Source of the DNA: SAR324 cluster bacterium
GTDB taxonomy: Bacteria > SAR324 > NAC60-12
Length of the DNA: 32,721 nucleotides
Direction of reading: 5' to 3'
NCBI GenBank assembly: GCA_015232315.1
Contig: JADFZZ010000046.1
Span: 1-32,721 of the forward strand
In this document: one piece after another, positions 7,874 through 16,255 of the stretch
Layout of the letters: each line of letters starts with the position of its first letter
Numbering within the stretch: position 1 is the stretch's first letter
Notes under the pieces: model-generated
Told to the model about the DNA's origin: nothing
Database searches by the model: none
The model's input: only the letters and a program-made list of their open reading frames with translations
Made by a program: the position numbers and the translations under genes

Positions 7874-9052
7874 CTATTGATTTCCGGGAGTTGGAAAACT
7901 GAAGAAAAATGTGGTACCTTGATTGACACTGGATTCTGCCCAGATGCGGCCACCATGGCGTTTGACAATCCTCTGCACAGTGGCAAGGCCAATTCCAGTG
8001 CCTGGAAATTCACTTTTTTCATGTAAACGTTGAAAGGTTCCAAACAGTTTGTTTTTATACTGCATATCAAAGCCTGCTCCATTGTCTTGCACATAGAAGA
8101 TGGGATCCCTCTTGTTCGCGTCCTCCTGATCGTGGGGTAACTGGCCCCACTCAATCCGGGTCAGCGTCTGTTTGCTGGTGTATTTCCATGCGTTTTGAAA
8201 CAGATTGGTGATCATTATTTTCAGCAATCCGGGATCCGCGTCGATTTCCATGTCTGGAGCAATCATGATTTGAGCTTTGCGGTCAGGTTGGCTGGTTATT
8301 AATTCTGTTCTGATCTCATGAAGTTGAGCGGTCAGATTAACCGTTTTTTTGTAAACGGGCTGATGCGTTGACTGTGAAAGCCTGAACAGATTTTCAAGCA
8401 TGATTTCCATCTTTCGAACACTTTTAAGGATGTTGTTCAGACAGGTCTGTTCATATTCACCCAATTGCTGGGTTTCTTCCTGAAGCATCTGGGTGTATCC
8501 CAGGATCCCCTGAAGCGGAGTGCTCAAGTCATGTGCCACCGAATGACTGAAGGCCTCTAACTCATTATTGCTTAATTCCAGTTGTGCTTCCGTGCGCTGG
8601 TGCGCTTTGATTTCCTCTTGTAGAAGAGTGTTTTTTTCTTCAAGCTGTTTTTGTAAATGTCTCAATTTCAGTTGAGTTTCAATGCGCACGGTGACGTCCT
8701 CAGGCTGAAACGGTTTGGTGATAAAATCCACGCCTCCCACATGGAAGCCCTGGAGTTTGTTGCCCATGTCATCCAGTGCGGTTAAAAAAATAACCGGTAT
8801 GGCCGCTGTCGTTTCATCGGTTTTGAGCTGACGGCAGACTTCATAACCATCCATGTCCGGCATCAGAACATCCAGCAGGATTAAATCCGGTTTTTTATGC
8901 TGGGCAATCATCAACGCCGTGGGGCCGTTGGACGCTCCGGTAACCGAATAGTCGCTTTGGGTCAGCATGTCCTTCAATAGTTCAAGATTCTGCAGGTTAT
9001 CATCCACGATCAGGATATTGGGTTTGGATGCTTCGATTTTAGACATGGTCAT
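7874..9052 (-). CDS. Response regulator receiver-histidine kinase protein (REC-HisKA-HATPase), paralog 1
   Basis: A 392-residue cytoplasmic protein with a receiver domain in front of a kinase. REC spans ~11-130, with phospho-acceptor Asp61 in LLDVLMPDMDGYE and Lys113 in ITKPF. A coiled-coil linker at ~130-165 leads to the phospho-accepting helix SVAHDLSTPL (His174). The ATPase domain carries the N-box (LFQNAWKYT), G1 (DNGAGFD) and G2 (GTGIGL). No transmembrane or sensory domain is present, so its input is presumably phosphate from another kinase. The start ATG has AAGGA eight bases upstream and overlaps the end of the hybrid kinase gene by 14 bases, implying translational coupling. It is a clear paralog of the protein two genes upstream. 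Confidence 0.93.
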   Translation of the reverse strand: MTMSKIEASKPNILIVDDNLQNLELLKDMLTQSDYSVTGASNGPTALMIAQHKKPDLILLDVLMPDMDGYEVCRQLKTDETTAAIPVIFLTALDDMGNKLQGFHVGGVDFITKPFQPEDVTVRIETQLKLRHLQKQLEEKNTLLQEEIKAHQRTEAQLELSNNELEAFSHSVAHDLSTPLQGILGYTQMLQEETQQLGEYEQTCLNNILKSVRKMEIMLENLFRLSQSTHQPVYKKTVNLTAQLHEIRTELITSQPDRKAQIMIAPDMEIDADPGLLKIMITNLFQNAWKYTSKQTLTRIEWGQLPHDQEDANKRDPIFYVQDNGAGFDMQYKNKLFGTFQRLHEKSEFPGTGIGLATVQRIVKRHGGRIWAESSVNQGTTFFFSFPTPGNQ

Positions 9053-11930
9053 TTTTGTGTTCCTTGATTGAAATCCAATCGACAATTTTTTTAAATTGAT
9101 AACTCTGAACCAGCGTGGTTAACGTTTCCGCAAGTGGGGGATGAACTGAGCGAATCAACAGGATCAGTTCCAACAGCAGTTCCGACTCTCCAGTCATGGC
9201 GGCAAAGCGTAGTTTGTCGAGCCATTCAGTGTTCAGGTTCTCCAGATCGCCTGAAGTTAATTCTCTTGGCATCGTTTTTTCCTCAACGGGTATGATCTCC
9301 TCATACAAATAACGGACGCCAAGGAATAAAGCTATTTTTTCAAACAACTCGGTTTCATTGAAGGGTTTGCGTATCGAATCATTGCAACCAACCGTCAAAA
9401 CAGCCTCTTGATCTTCTTTTAAAGCATAGGCGGTCACAGCGATAATCGGAATTTCAGAAAATGCGGGTTGATGATTGCGCAGAGTGGATGGCTCCACGTC
9501 ATTTCTCGTTTCAGATTGCTGTTGTCTGATTCGTTTTGTCGCTTCATACCCGTCCATCTCAGGCATTCGCATATCCATCAGAATAAGATGCAAGGCTGTG
9601 GTGTTCCATAATTCCACCGCTTCCAGTCCGTTTTTAGCCTCATAGACCTCAAAACCAACGGTTCGAAGCAGACCGCCTAACAGTGTGCGGTTATCCTCCT
9701 GATCTTCAACAATGAGAATCCGATAGCGTGGTTGTCCGGGTTCAAGCCCGATCACCCGGTTTTCGGGAATTTTTTTCAAAACTCTTCCGTTTTCCACGGG
9801 TCTGGCCGGGATATAAAACCGAAAAACGCTACCCTCTCCGGGTTTGCTTTCCACAGAGATGTTTCCTCCCATGAGTTCCACGTAATGTTTGACGATCGTC
9901 AGTCCTAAACCAGTTCCTTCATGATATTTCTGTTTGCCACTTTGGGTCTGCCGGAAGGGTTGAAACAACAACGCCATTTCTTCAGGAGCAATTCCCTCTC
10001 CAGTATCTTCAACCGCCACCTCCAGTCGGGAGTCCGCCATGGAATAGCCAATCCTTACGAGGACATGCCCCTTCGAAGTGAACTTGATCGCGTTGCTCAG
10101 TAAATTCAGAACAACCTGCCGGAATTTCTGCTCATCCGCATGAATAAACAGAGGCACTTCGGAAATAAACTCAAATCGAAGTTCAATCCCTTTCCCCCGG
10201 GCACGGAACGCATACATGCTTTCCAAAAAATCCAGCAATTGCTGTGGATTAAAATCCTCTTCAACCAATCCGATGCTTCCGGTCTCGATCTTGGCCATTT
10301 CCAGCACTTCATTGATCAGTGTCAGCAAATGCTCTCCGCTTTTAAGGATGGTGCCCAGTTTTTCCTGATGTGTCGCAGGCAGGGAGGTGTCTCGCTGTAT
10401 CAACCGTGAAAAACCCAGGATGATATTCAACGGGGTTCTCAGTTCATGGCTCATGTTGGCGAAAAACAGGCTTTTTGCCTGGTTGGCCTTCTCCGCGGCT
10501 TCCTTGGCTTGCAATAATTCACGGGTGCGTGCTTCAACCAGTTGCTCGAGTTGCTGTTGATAAGCTTGGATTTCCTCCAACGAGCGTCGGCGTTGCACAA
10601 TCCGCCATATATCATTGGCAATCAGTTGAACGGTTTCAACCTCCAGTTCGGTGTAGTCTGTTGGTTTGTTGCCCACGCCCATAAGCATCAGTGTTTTGCC
10701 GTTCTCTATTATCGGCACAGAAATCAATCGACTGAGCGGGACATGTCCCTTCGGCAAACCATGTTTGTGTGGATATGACGCATAATCGTTGAATATCACC
10801 GGGTGTTGCTGACGCAGGGAATCGGCCCATATTCCCGCACTATTGACCGGATAGTGTTTTGTCGAAACAGCCTTACAAGAAGTCTTCAGGGTGCGTTGTG
10901 ACCATGTGACAAGTTCGATGTTTTTTTCATTGTCGTTGATGATGTACAGAAAAGAAATAATGCTGCCCGTGAGGTTTTCAGCCAGTTCCAGTCCGTACTG
11001 AATAAAAGTGGTCTCATCCATCGATTCTGAGGCCTGGGGTAATTCCAACAGGGCTTCGGCTCTTAATCGCTGAAGAGCCAGAGCATCTTCCGCCTGCTTG
11101 CGCTCGGTGATATCGTGCACTACGCCATGGGATCTTATCGGGTTGCCCGCCGCGTCGAAGTTTGACACGCATTTCTCACGCACCCACTTGACACGCCCAT
11201 CACTCATGCGCAGACGATGGGTGATATCATAGGGCCTACGGGTCTTGATAGAATTGGTATAGGCATGGTTTACCGCGTCGCGGTCGTCCGGGTGTATTGC
11301 GTTGAGAAACGCTTCATAAGAGGCACCAAAAAGGTTCGGATCGATCTCGAATATGCGGAACACTTCATCCGACCAATCCAGTCTGCCACGGACGATATCC
11401 AACGTCCAACCGCCCAAGTGTGCGAGGCTTTCCGTTTCTTTCATACGGTTTGTGAGATTACGTACCTCTGATTCAGCCTGTTTGCGTTCGGTGATGTCTT
11501 CACCTGAACTCACCGTACCGGTGATTCGCCCTGTTGTGTCGAGGATGACATTATTGTGCCAGGCGATCCAGCGCCTTTCGCCGTTTTTGGTCAGAATACT
11601 GTTTTCATAATAATCAATATTTTTTAAGTCCCCACGCATAAGCTGTTGATACGTCTTGAAGACCGCTTCGTAATCTTCTGGAGGAAGGCAGGTCTTGAAC
11701 CAGTCTTTGCCCGTCAACTCTCCGCAACTATAACCCAGAATTTCATACCCCTTGCGATTGAGGAGTTCCACCCTGGCGTTTTCGTCAAGAACAACCAGCA
11801 TTATCTCCACAGTGTTTAAATACAGTTCGGTCCTGTCCTTTTCGGCCTGGATCACATTTATTGACTGTTTTTCGGGCATCTTGTGCCGATCATCTTCCAG
11901 CGATGACTGCGTGACTGCATTTTTATCCAT
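9039..11930 (-). CDS. Hybrid sensor histidine kinase (PAS-PAS-GAF-HisKA-HATPase-REC)
   Basis: A 963-residue soluble multi-domain kinase. PAS 1 spans ~36-146, with a PAC-type end GTVSSGEDITERKQAE. PAS 2 spans ~165-278 (LGGWTLDI, HPDDRDAV, ending VVHDITERKQAE). A GAF-like domain covers ~300-448 and a coiled-coil ~450-488. The dimerisation helix is FFANMSHELRTPLNIILGFS (His495). The ATPase has the N-box LLSNAIKFTS, DTGEG and GTGLGL. The C-terminal receiver opens with ILIVEDQEDN and carries LMDMRMPEMDGYE. A ~90-residue helical tail after REC lacks an HPt-type phospho-His. The start is supported by AAGGA just upstream. It is the middle gene of a three-gene kinase operon and is the likely phosphodonor or partner for the two flanking REC-kinases. 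Confidence 0.94.
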   Translation of the reverse strand: MDKNAVTQSSLEDDRHKMPEKQSINVIQAEKDRTELYLNTVEIMLVVLDENARVELLNRKGYEILGYSCGELTGKDWFKTCLPPEDYEAVFKTYQQLMRGDLKNIDYYENSILTKNGERRWIAWHNNVILDTTGRITGTVSSGEDITERKQAESEVRNLTNRMKETESLAHLGGWTLDIVRGRLDWSDEVFRIFEIDPNLFGASYEAFLNAIHPDDRDAVNHAYTNSIKTRRPYDITHRLRMSDGRVKWVREKCVSNFDAAGNPIRSHGVVHDITERKQAEDALALQRLRAEALLELPQASESMDETTFIQYGLELAENLTGSIISFLYIINDNEKNIELVTWSQRTLKTSCKAVSTKHYPVNSAGIWADSLRQQHPVIFNDYASYPHKHGLPKGHVPLSRLISVPIIENGKTLMLMGVGNKPTDYTELEVETVQLIANDIWRIVQRRRSLEEIQAYQQQLEQLVEARTRELLQAKEAAEKANQAKSLFFANMSHELRTPLNIILGFSRLIQRDTSLPATHQEKLGTILKSGEHLLTLINEVLEMAKIETGSIGLVEEDFNPQQLLDFLESMYAFRARGKGIELRFEFISEVPLFIHADEQKFRQVVLNLLSNAIKFTSKGHVLVRIGYSMADSRLEVAVEDTGEGIAPEEMALLFQPFRQTQSGKQKYHEGTGLGLTIVKHYVELMGGNISVESKPGEGSVFRFYIPARPVENGRVLKKIPENRVIGLEPGQPRYRILIVEDQEDNRTLLGGLLRTVGFEVYEAKNGLEAVELWNTTALHLILMDMRMPEMDGYEATKRIRQQQSETRNDVEPSTLRNHQPAFSEIPIIAVTAYALKEDQEAVLTVGCNDSIRKPFNETELFEKIALFLGVRYLYEEIIPVEEKTMPRELTSGDLENLNTEWLDKLRFAAMTGESELLLELILLIRSVHPPLAETLTTLVQSYQFKKIVDWISIKEHKNDHV

Positions 11931-11973
11931 GGAATCCTTTCATGTTTGTTTTCACAAATCGCTGATACCCCAT

Positions 11974-13155
11974 TTATGGTTCGTTGGACGTTGGGAAACT
12001 AAAGAAAAATGTGGCACCTTGATTGACACTGGATTCTGCCCAGATTCGCCCCCCATGGCGTTTGACAATTCTCTGCACGGTTGCAAGTCCAATTCCGGTT
12101 CCGGGAAATTCGGACTTGGTATGTAAGCGTTGAAAGGTTCCAAACAGCTTGTTTTTATGTTGCATATCAAAGCCTGCGCCGTTGTCTTTCACATAGAAAA
12201 CGGGATCGTTTTTGTGCTGAGGTTCCTGATCGGGAAGCAACGTCCCCCACTCAATCCGGGTCTGTGCCTGCTTGCTGGTGTATTTCCATGCGTTTTGAAA
12301 CAGATTGGTGATCATTATTTTAAGCAGTTCTGGATCAGCCTGAATGTTCATGGCATCTACAATGATGATTTGAGCGTCACGCCCGGGTTGACTGTTTTTT
12401 AACTCCTCGCTGATTTCTTGAAGCAATCCGGTCAGATTCACGGAATGTTTTTCCACAGGTTTTTGTGTTGCTTGTGAAAGCATCAGGAGATTATCAATCA
12501 TGGTATTCATCGTTTGAATACTTCGACTGATTCGGTTGAGATACATTTTCCCATCTTCATCAAATAGTTGTTGATACTCCTCCTGGAGCAGTTGACTGTA
12601 TATCAAGAGATGCTGGAGAGGGGCTCGCAGATCATGTGCGACAGAATAACTGAAGGCATCCAATTCTCTGTTGGTTTCTTCCAATTTGGTTTCAGTACGC
12701 TGTTGCTCTGCGATTTTTTCTTGTAGACGCTCATTTTTTTCTTCAAGCTGAAGTTGCAAATTTCTCAATTTGAGGTGGGTTTCAATGCGCACCGAGACGT
12801 CCTCAGGCTGAAAAGGTTTGGTGATAAAATCAACTCCTCCTGTATGAAATCCTTTGAGTTTGTTTCCCATGTCATCCAGTGAGGTTAAAAAAATTACCGG
12901 TATGGCCGCTGTCGTTTCATCCGTTTTGAGTTGATGACAGACTTCATACCCATCCATGCCCGGCATCATGATATCCAACAGAATTAAATCCGGCTTTTTA
13001 TTTCGGGCAATCATCAATCCAGTGGATCCATCTGGCGCCCCGGTAACAGCATAACCACAGTGGATCAGCATATCTTCCAGTAATTGAATATTCAGGATGT
13101 TATCGTCCACAATCAAAATGAGCGGTTTTGAGGCGGGAGCGTGTGGTGTGTTCAT
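11974..13155 (-). CDS. Response regulator receiver-histidine kinase protein (REC-HisKA-HATPase), paralog 2
   Basis: A 393-residue protein with the same architecture as paralog 1, at identical residue positions. Asp61 is in LLDIMMPGMDGYE, Lys113 in ITKPF and His174 in SVAHDLRAPL, followed by LFQNAWKYTS, DNGAGFD and GTGIGL. AGGAGA lies about six bases before the chosen ATG, and in-frame codons further upstream have no such site. The last ~200 bases are close to identical to those of paralog 1, indicating tandem duplication or gene conversion around the hybrid kinase gene. As first gene of the operon it has a 43-base gap to the next start. Confidence 0.93.
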   Translation of the reverse strand: MNTPHAPASKPLILIVDDNILNIQLLEDMLIHCGYAVTGAPDGSTGLMIARNKKPDLILLDIMMPGMDGYEVCHQLKTDETTAAIPVIFLTSLDDMGNKLKGFHTGGVDFITKPFQPEDVSVRIETHLKLRNLQLQLEEKNERLQEKIAEQQRTETKLEETNRELDAFSYSVAHDLRAPLQHLLIYSQLLQEEYQQLFDEDGKMYLNRISRSIQTMNTMIDNLLMLSQATQKPVEKHSVNLTGLLQEISEELKNSQPGRDAQIIIVDAMNIQADPELLKIMITNLFQNAWKYTSKQAQTRIEWGTLLPDQEPQHKNDPVFYVKDNGAGFDMQHKNKLFGTFQRLHTKSEFPGTGIGLATVQRIVKRHGGRIWAESSVNQGATFFFSFPTSNEP

Positions 13156-13367
13156 TTTCGTTCTCCTGTTCATTAAATCGATAATCTTTTGTATTAACAA
13201 ATCGTCATAGCTGTTCCTGATTTGTCTATAGCAAAAATAGAAACACGAATACAATCCGTTTTTGGATTAAATTTTGATTTTCATTCATGGCAAGGCTTAC
13301 CCTTGAACACATTATTTCACTTGCATCCACTCCTGATTTATGACAATTTTTCTCGTTAAATTTTTAG

Positions 13368-13373
13368 TATAAT
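13368..13373 (+). promoter_or_regulatory. Candidate -10 element for the 13.4-16.3 kb gene cluster
   Basis: A perfect TATAAT lies 45 bases before the ATG of the first gene in an AT-rich stretch. No good -35 hexamer is present at 16-18 bases, although TGACAA lies further upstream. It may be a weak or activator-dependent promoter. Confidence 0.4.
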
Positions 13374-13418
13374 CAGCCATTTGCTGATTGTTTTTTTGCC
13401 ATTTTGAAGGGTTTGTCC

Positions 13419-14735
13419 ATGTTTCTGAAAATTATTGCTTTTATCGTCATTCACAGCGCGTTGCTTATGTCCGCTTGGGCAAATCCGTTTTCGACCGTTT
13501 CACTTCACGGCAAGGTGGTCACACCTGATGGTGCGCCTGTTCCGGATGTGCAGGTAGTTCTGCTTAAATTTACGCCCAATGCACAGGGTGAAATGCAAAC
13601 CAAAGGACCTGTCGGCAGGGTTGCGGCTCCACAAGGCGAATATCTATTTGAAAACCTGCCCGTTGAAGAACATGCCAGATACCGCCTGGGAACCCGTGTG
13701 AACGGCGAATTGATGAGCAGTGACATATTTATTCTGGATGGAACGCAAAGCACCGTGGAGATGAATTTGCCGGTTGCCGCGGCACCTCGGACAGAAATGA
13801 TGCCGGGTGCGCCTTCAGGCACGCATGGCCAGCTTGCGAATAATAATGCCAATGCGGAACCTGTGACGATCCGGGGCAAGATTTTGCGCAAAGATGGCTC
13901 ACCGGTTCCAGACGTGAATGTTGTTCTGCTTAAATTCATGATTGATTCCACCGGCGAACTTCAAACCAATGGCCCTCTGGCTCGTGTTCTCGCACACAAT
14001 GGTGAATATCTGTTTGAAAAAATTCCGCAGGATGTCAAGGCGGCCTATCAGTTGGGAACCAGCATTGACGGAGAACTGGTCAGCACTGATTACTTTTTCA
14101 TGACAGGTGCCACCACGATGGAAATCGATTTACCCATTCCCTCAGTGACAGAAAACGCGGACGTGCTGGAAATTCGCCAGGAATCTGTGTTTCTGGAGTC
14201 TGGAACGGGTGAATTGATCGTTACTGAAGTGATGAATGTGTCCAATGGCACGGGCGATCGGGTTGACACCAAACGTCATCCGATCCTGATCAAAATGCCA
14301 GGGGGATATACCCAATTCATAATGCATCAGGGGGCGAATGAAAACGAATGGTCTGTTGTGGAAGGCTATCTTCAACTGAATCCTGTCTTTAAACCGGGCA
14401 CATCCCAGATTGTGTTTCAATATCGTCTGCCTGCCCTGTGGGGCAGTATCTCGTTTGAAAAAATTTTTCCTGACAAGGTGCAGAGCAGAGAAATTTTTAT
14501 TCAGGGTACCGGAATTCGCCTGAATCCAGGCGATGAACTTAAATTTCAAGGCAAACAGGATTTTGGTGATCGAGTTTTCCTGCAATGGACACTGACCGGC
14601 GATCACCACCAGACAACCCTGGAGGTGACAGGTTTACCCGTAGAGCAGTTTCCGTTTATTCTGGTCGGGATCGTGGTGTTTCTTGGTTCCATGGGAGGCG
14701 TGGTCTATTTCATGCGATTTCGCCTGAACGCCTGA
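13419..14735 (+). CDS. Secreted membrane-anchored protein with two Ig/transthyretin-like repeats
   Basis: A 438-residue protein starting with a classical signal peptide (cleavage likely after MSAWA). Two ~95-residue homologous units follow: one with GKVVTPDGAPVPDVQVVLLKF, EYLFENLP and YRLGTRVNGELMSSD, and one with GKILRKDGSPVPDVNVVLLKF, EYLFEKIP and YQLGTSIDGELVSTD. The pattern is that of carboxypeptidase-regulatory/transthyretin-like beta sandwiches. A third, divergent ~150-residue beta-rich region follows. A single C-terminal membrane helix (FILVGIVVFLGSMGGVVYFM) ends in FRLNA, so most of the protein should lie outside the cytoplasm. GAAGGG eight bases upstream supports the ATG. The function is unknown. 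It leads a same-strand cluster with gaps of 20-31 bases. Confidence 0.85.
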   Translation: MFLKIIAFIVIHSALLMSAWANPFSTVSLHGKVVTPDGAPVPDVQVVLLKFTPNAQGEMQTKGPVGRVAAPQGEYLFENLPVEEHARYRLGTRVNGELMSSDIFILDGTQSTVEMNLPVAAAPRTEMMPGAPSGTHGQLANNNANAEPVTIRGKILRKDGSPVPDVNVVLLKFMIDSTGELQTNGPLARVLAHNGEYLFEKIPQDVKAAYQLGTSIDGELVSTDYFFMTGATTMEIDLPIPSVTENADVLEIRQESVFLESGTGELIVTEVMNVSNGTGDRVDTKRHPILIKMPGGYTQFIMHQGANENEWSVVEGYLQLNPVFKPGTSQIVFQYRLPALWGSISFEKIFPDKVQSREIFIQGTGIRLNPGDELKFQGKQDFGDRVFLQWTLTGDHHQTTLEVTGLPVEQFPFILVGIVVFLGSMGGVVYFMRFRLNA

Positions 14736-14766
14736 TGATTTTCATACTGATGGAAAAGGAGTGGTT

Positions 14767-15051
14767 ATGATTGTCAAAGTATTCATTCGAAGAAATATTC
14801 CACCGGGAAAAGTGCCTGAATTGGCACCATTGATGAAACAACTACGCATGCTGGCCATCAGTCAGCATGGCTATATTTCTGGGGAAACGCTCAAGGATGT
14901 TGACACCCATCAGGACTATATCACCATCAGCACATGGCACAGCATGTCCGACTGGAAAAACTTTGAAAAGATGGCGGAGCGCAAGGCGCTGGTGGATAAA
15001 ATTGAAACAATTCTGAGCCAGAAATCTCAATACATTGCATACAGTTACTAA
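14767..15051 (+). CDS. ABM-fold (antibiotic biosynthesis monooxygenase-like) small protein
   Basis: A 94-residue dimeric alpha/beta-barrel type protein. The pattern fits the ABM family: an opening VKVFIRR strand, then a helix (VPELAPLMKQLRMLA), HGYISGETL, the strand ITISTWHSMSDW and a final helix with a FEKMAERKALVDKI-type run. ABM proteins range from quinone or heme-degrading oxygenases to proteins of unknown role, and nothing here decides the substrate. AAGGAG lies five bases before the ATG, so the GTG six bases upstream is not the start. It is the second gene of the cluster. Confidence 0.85.
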   Translation: MIVKVFIRRNIPPGKVPELAPLMKQLRMLAISQHGYISGETLKDVDTHQDYITISTWHSMSDWKNFEKMAERKALVDKIETILSQKSQYIAYSY

Positions 15052-15071
15052 CTCTTACAGGAAATCAGGGC

Positions 15072-15854
15072 ATGAATCACTGGGAACATCCTTCAGATAA
15101 AGACATTGCGGGGAATCGGATCAACGAATCCGCGTTTTACAACAAGAGCCTGCTGACCAATGTGTTGTCAGGTGTGTTAGTCGTTATCGGGCTAATGCTG
15201 CCGGAACCCTTTCGAAATCCGGTTCTGAGTACCGGTTTGTTCGCGGTATCAGGAGCCGTTACCAACTGGTTGGCCATTCACATGCTGTTTGAGAAAATTC
15301 CGGGATTGTATGGCACAGGCATCATCCCCGCGAGATTCAATGATTTCAAGCGCGGCATCCATACCATGGTGATGGAACAGTTTTTTGTGAAAGAAAATGT
15401 TGCCCATTTTTTTGATGAAAACGAACAGGGATCCACCCATAAATTTGATTTCACGCCAATCATTGAAAAACTGGATTTCACCCCTGTCTTTGATTCATTG
15501 GTTAAAACCATCATGGAATCGCCCATGAGCGGAATGCTGATGATGGTGGGTGGGATACAGGCGATTGAACCCATGAAAACTCCATTTATCGCCAAAACAA
15601 AAGCCGCGATTGAAGCGATCGCGCTCAGTCCTGAATTTCAGCATGAATTACGCATCCAGCTCGGAACATCGTCCATGAGTGAGGATATGATTCAGAAAGC
15701 TGAGAAAATTGTAAAAAAACGGCTGGATGAATTGACACCGGAAATGGTGAAAGAAATCATCCAGCAAATGATTCATCAGCACCTGGGCTGGCTGGTGGTC
15801 TGGGGTGGCGTTTTCGGCGGACTGATTGGTCTGGCCTCTTCTTTTTTCTTTTAG
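15072..15854 (+). CDS. DUF445 family inner-membrane protein
   Basis: A 260-residue protein with the DUF445 hallmark GAVTNWLAIHMLFEKIPGLYG followed by GIIPARFNDFKRGIH. Membrane segments lie near residues 27-45 and 55-75, and a C-terminal helix (LGWLVVWGGVFGGLIGLASS) closes the protein. The central ~130 residues are amphipathic and probably cytoplasmic. The family (YheB-like) has no settled function. Being 20 bases after the ABM gene suggests one transcript. Confidence 0.88.
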   Translation: MNHWEHPSDKDIAGNRINESAFYNKSLLTNVLSGVLVVIGLMLPEPFRNPVLSTGLFAVSGAVTNWLAIHMLFEKIPGLYGTGIIPARFNDFKRGIHTMVMEQFFVKENVAHFFDENEQGSTHKFDFTPIIEKLDFTPVFDSLVKTIMESPMSGMLMMVGGIQAIEPMKTPFIAKTKAAIEAIALSPEFQHELRIQLGTSSMSEDMIQKAEKIVKKRLDELTPEMVKEIIQQMIHQHLGWLVVWGGVFGGLIGLASSFFF

Positions 15855-15880
15855 GAACGTTCAAAAATAATAAGGAACCC

Positions 15881-16255
15881 ATGCTGATACTCGACACCTT
15901 ATTGTATGCTGAAAAACTGCAGAAAGTTGGTTTCACCCCGGAGCAAGCCAAAGTACAGGCTGAACAACTCAGGGAGATTGTTGAGAATGATCTTGCCACC
16001 AAAGAAGACATCAAACGGCTGGAACTTCAGATTGTAGAAGTGAAAAAAGATATTGCTGAAATTAGAAAAGAGGCTGGTCAGAATCAGAAAGACATTGTGA
16101 AGTGGATCGTAGGCATGGGATTAACTATCATGCTCAGCACCACAGCCTTACTGTTTGCCTCAATCGCACTGTTCAAAGTTGTCATGCCGCAAGAAGAAAA
16201 CATCGGTGTGACGACAGATTATCAAACGATCTTTCTTGCTGAATCCGGCATGTAG
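15881..16255 (+). CDS. DUF1640/CCDC90-like coiled-coil membrane protein
   Basis: A 124-residue protein. The N-terminal pattern (LDTLLYAEKLQKVGFTPEQA, then QAEQLREIVENDLATKEDI) is typical of DUF1640-type proteins. A heptad coiled-coil follows at ~45-80, then one membrane helix (IVGMGLTIMLSTTALLFASIALF), then a short tail. Bacterial members are of unknown role and related proteins occur in mitochondria. The last 34 bases overlap the end of the convergent gene on the other strand. Confidence 0.8.
   Translation: MLILDTLLYAEKLQKVGFTPEQAKVQAEQLREIVENDLATKEDIKRLELQIVEVKKDIAEIRKEAGQNQKDIVKWIVGMGLTIMLSTTALLFASIALFKVVMPQEENIGVTTDYQTIFLAESGM

Noticed and set aside
7687-7902. Short frame after larE
   Set aside because: It reads through the REP-like hairpins (residues such as CHPRENGDPGVRRWIPCQARND are typical translations of that repeat), so it is not a gene.
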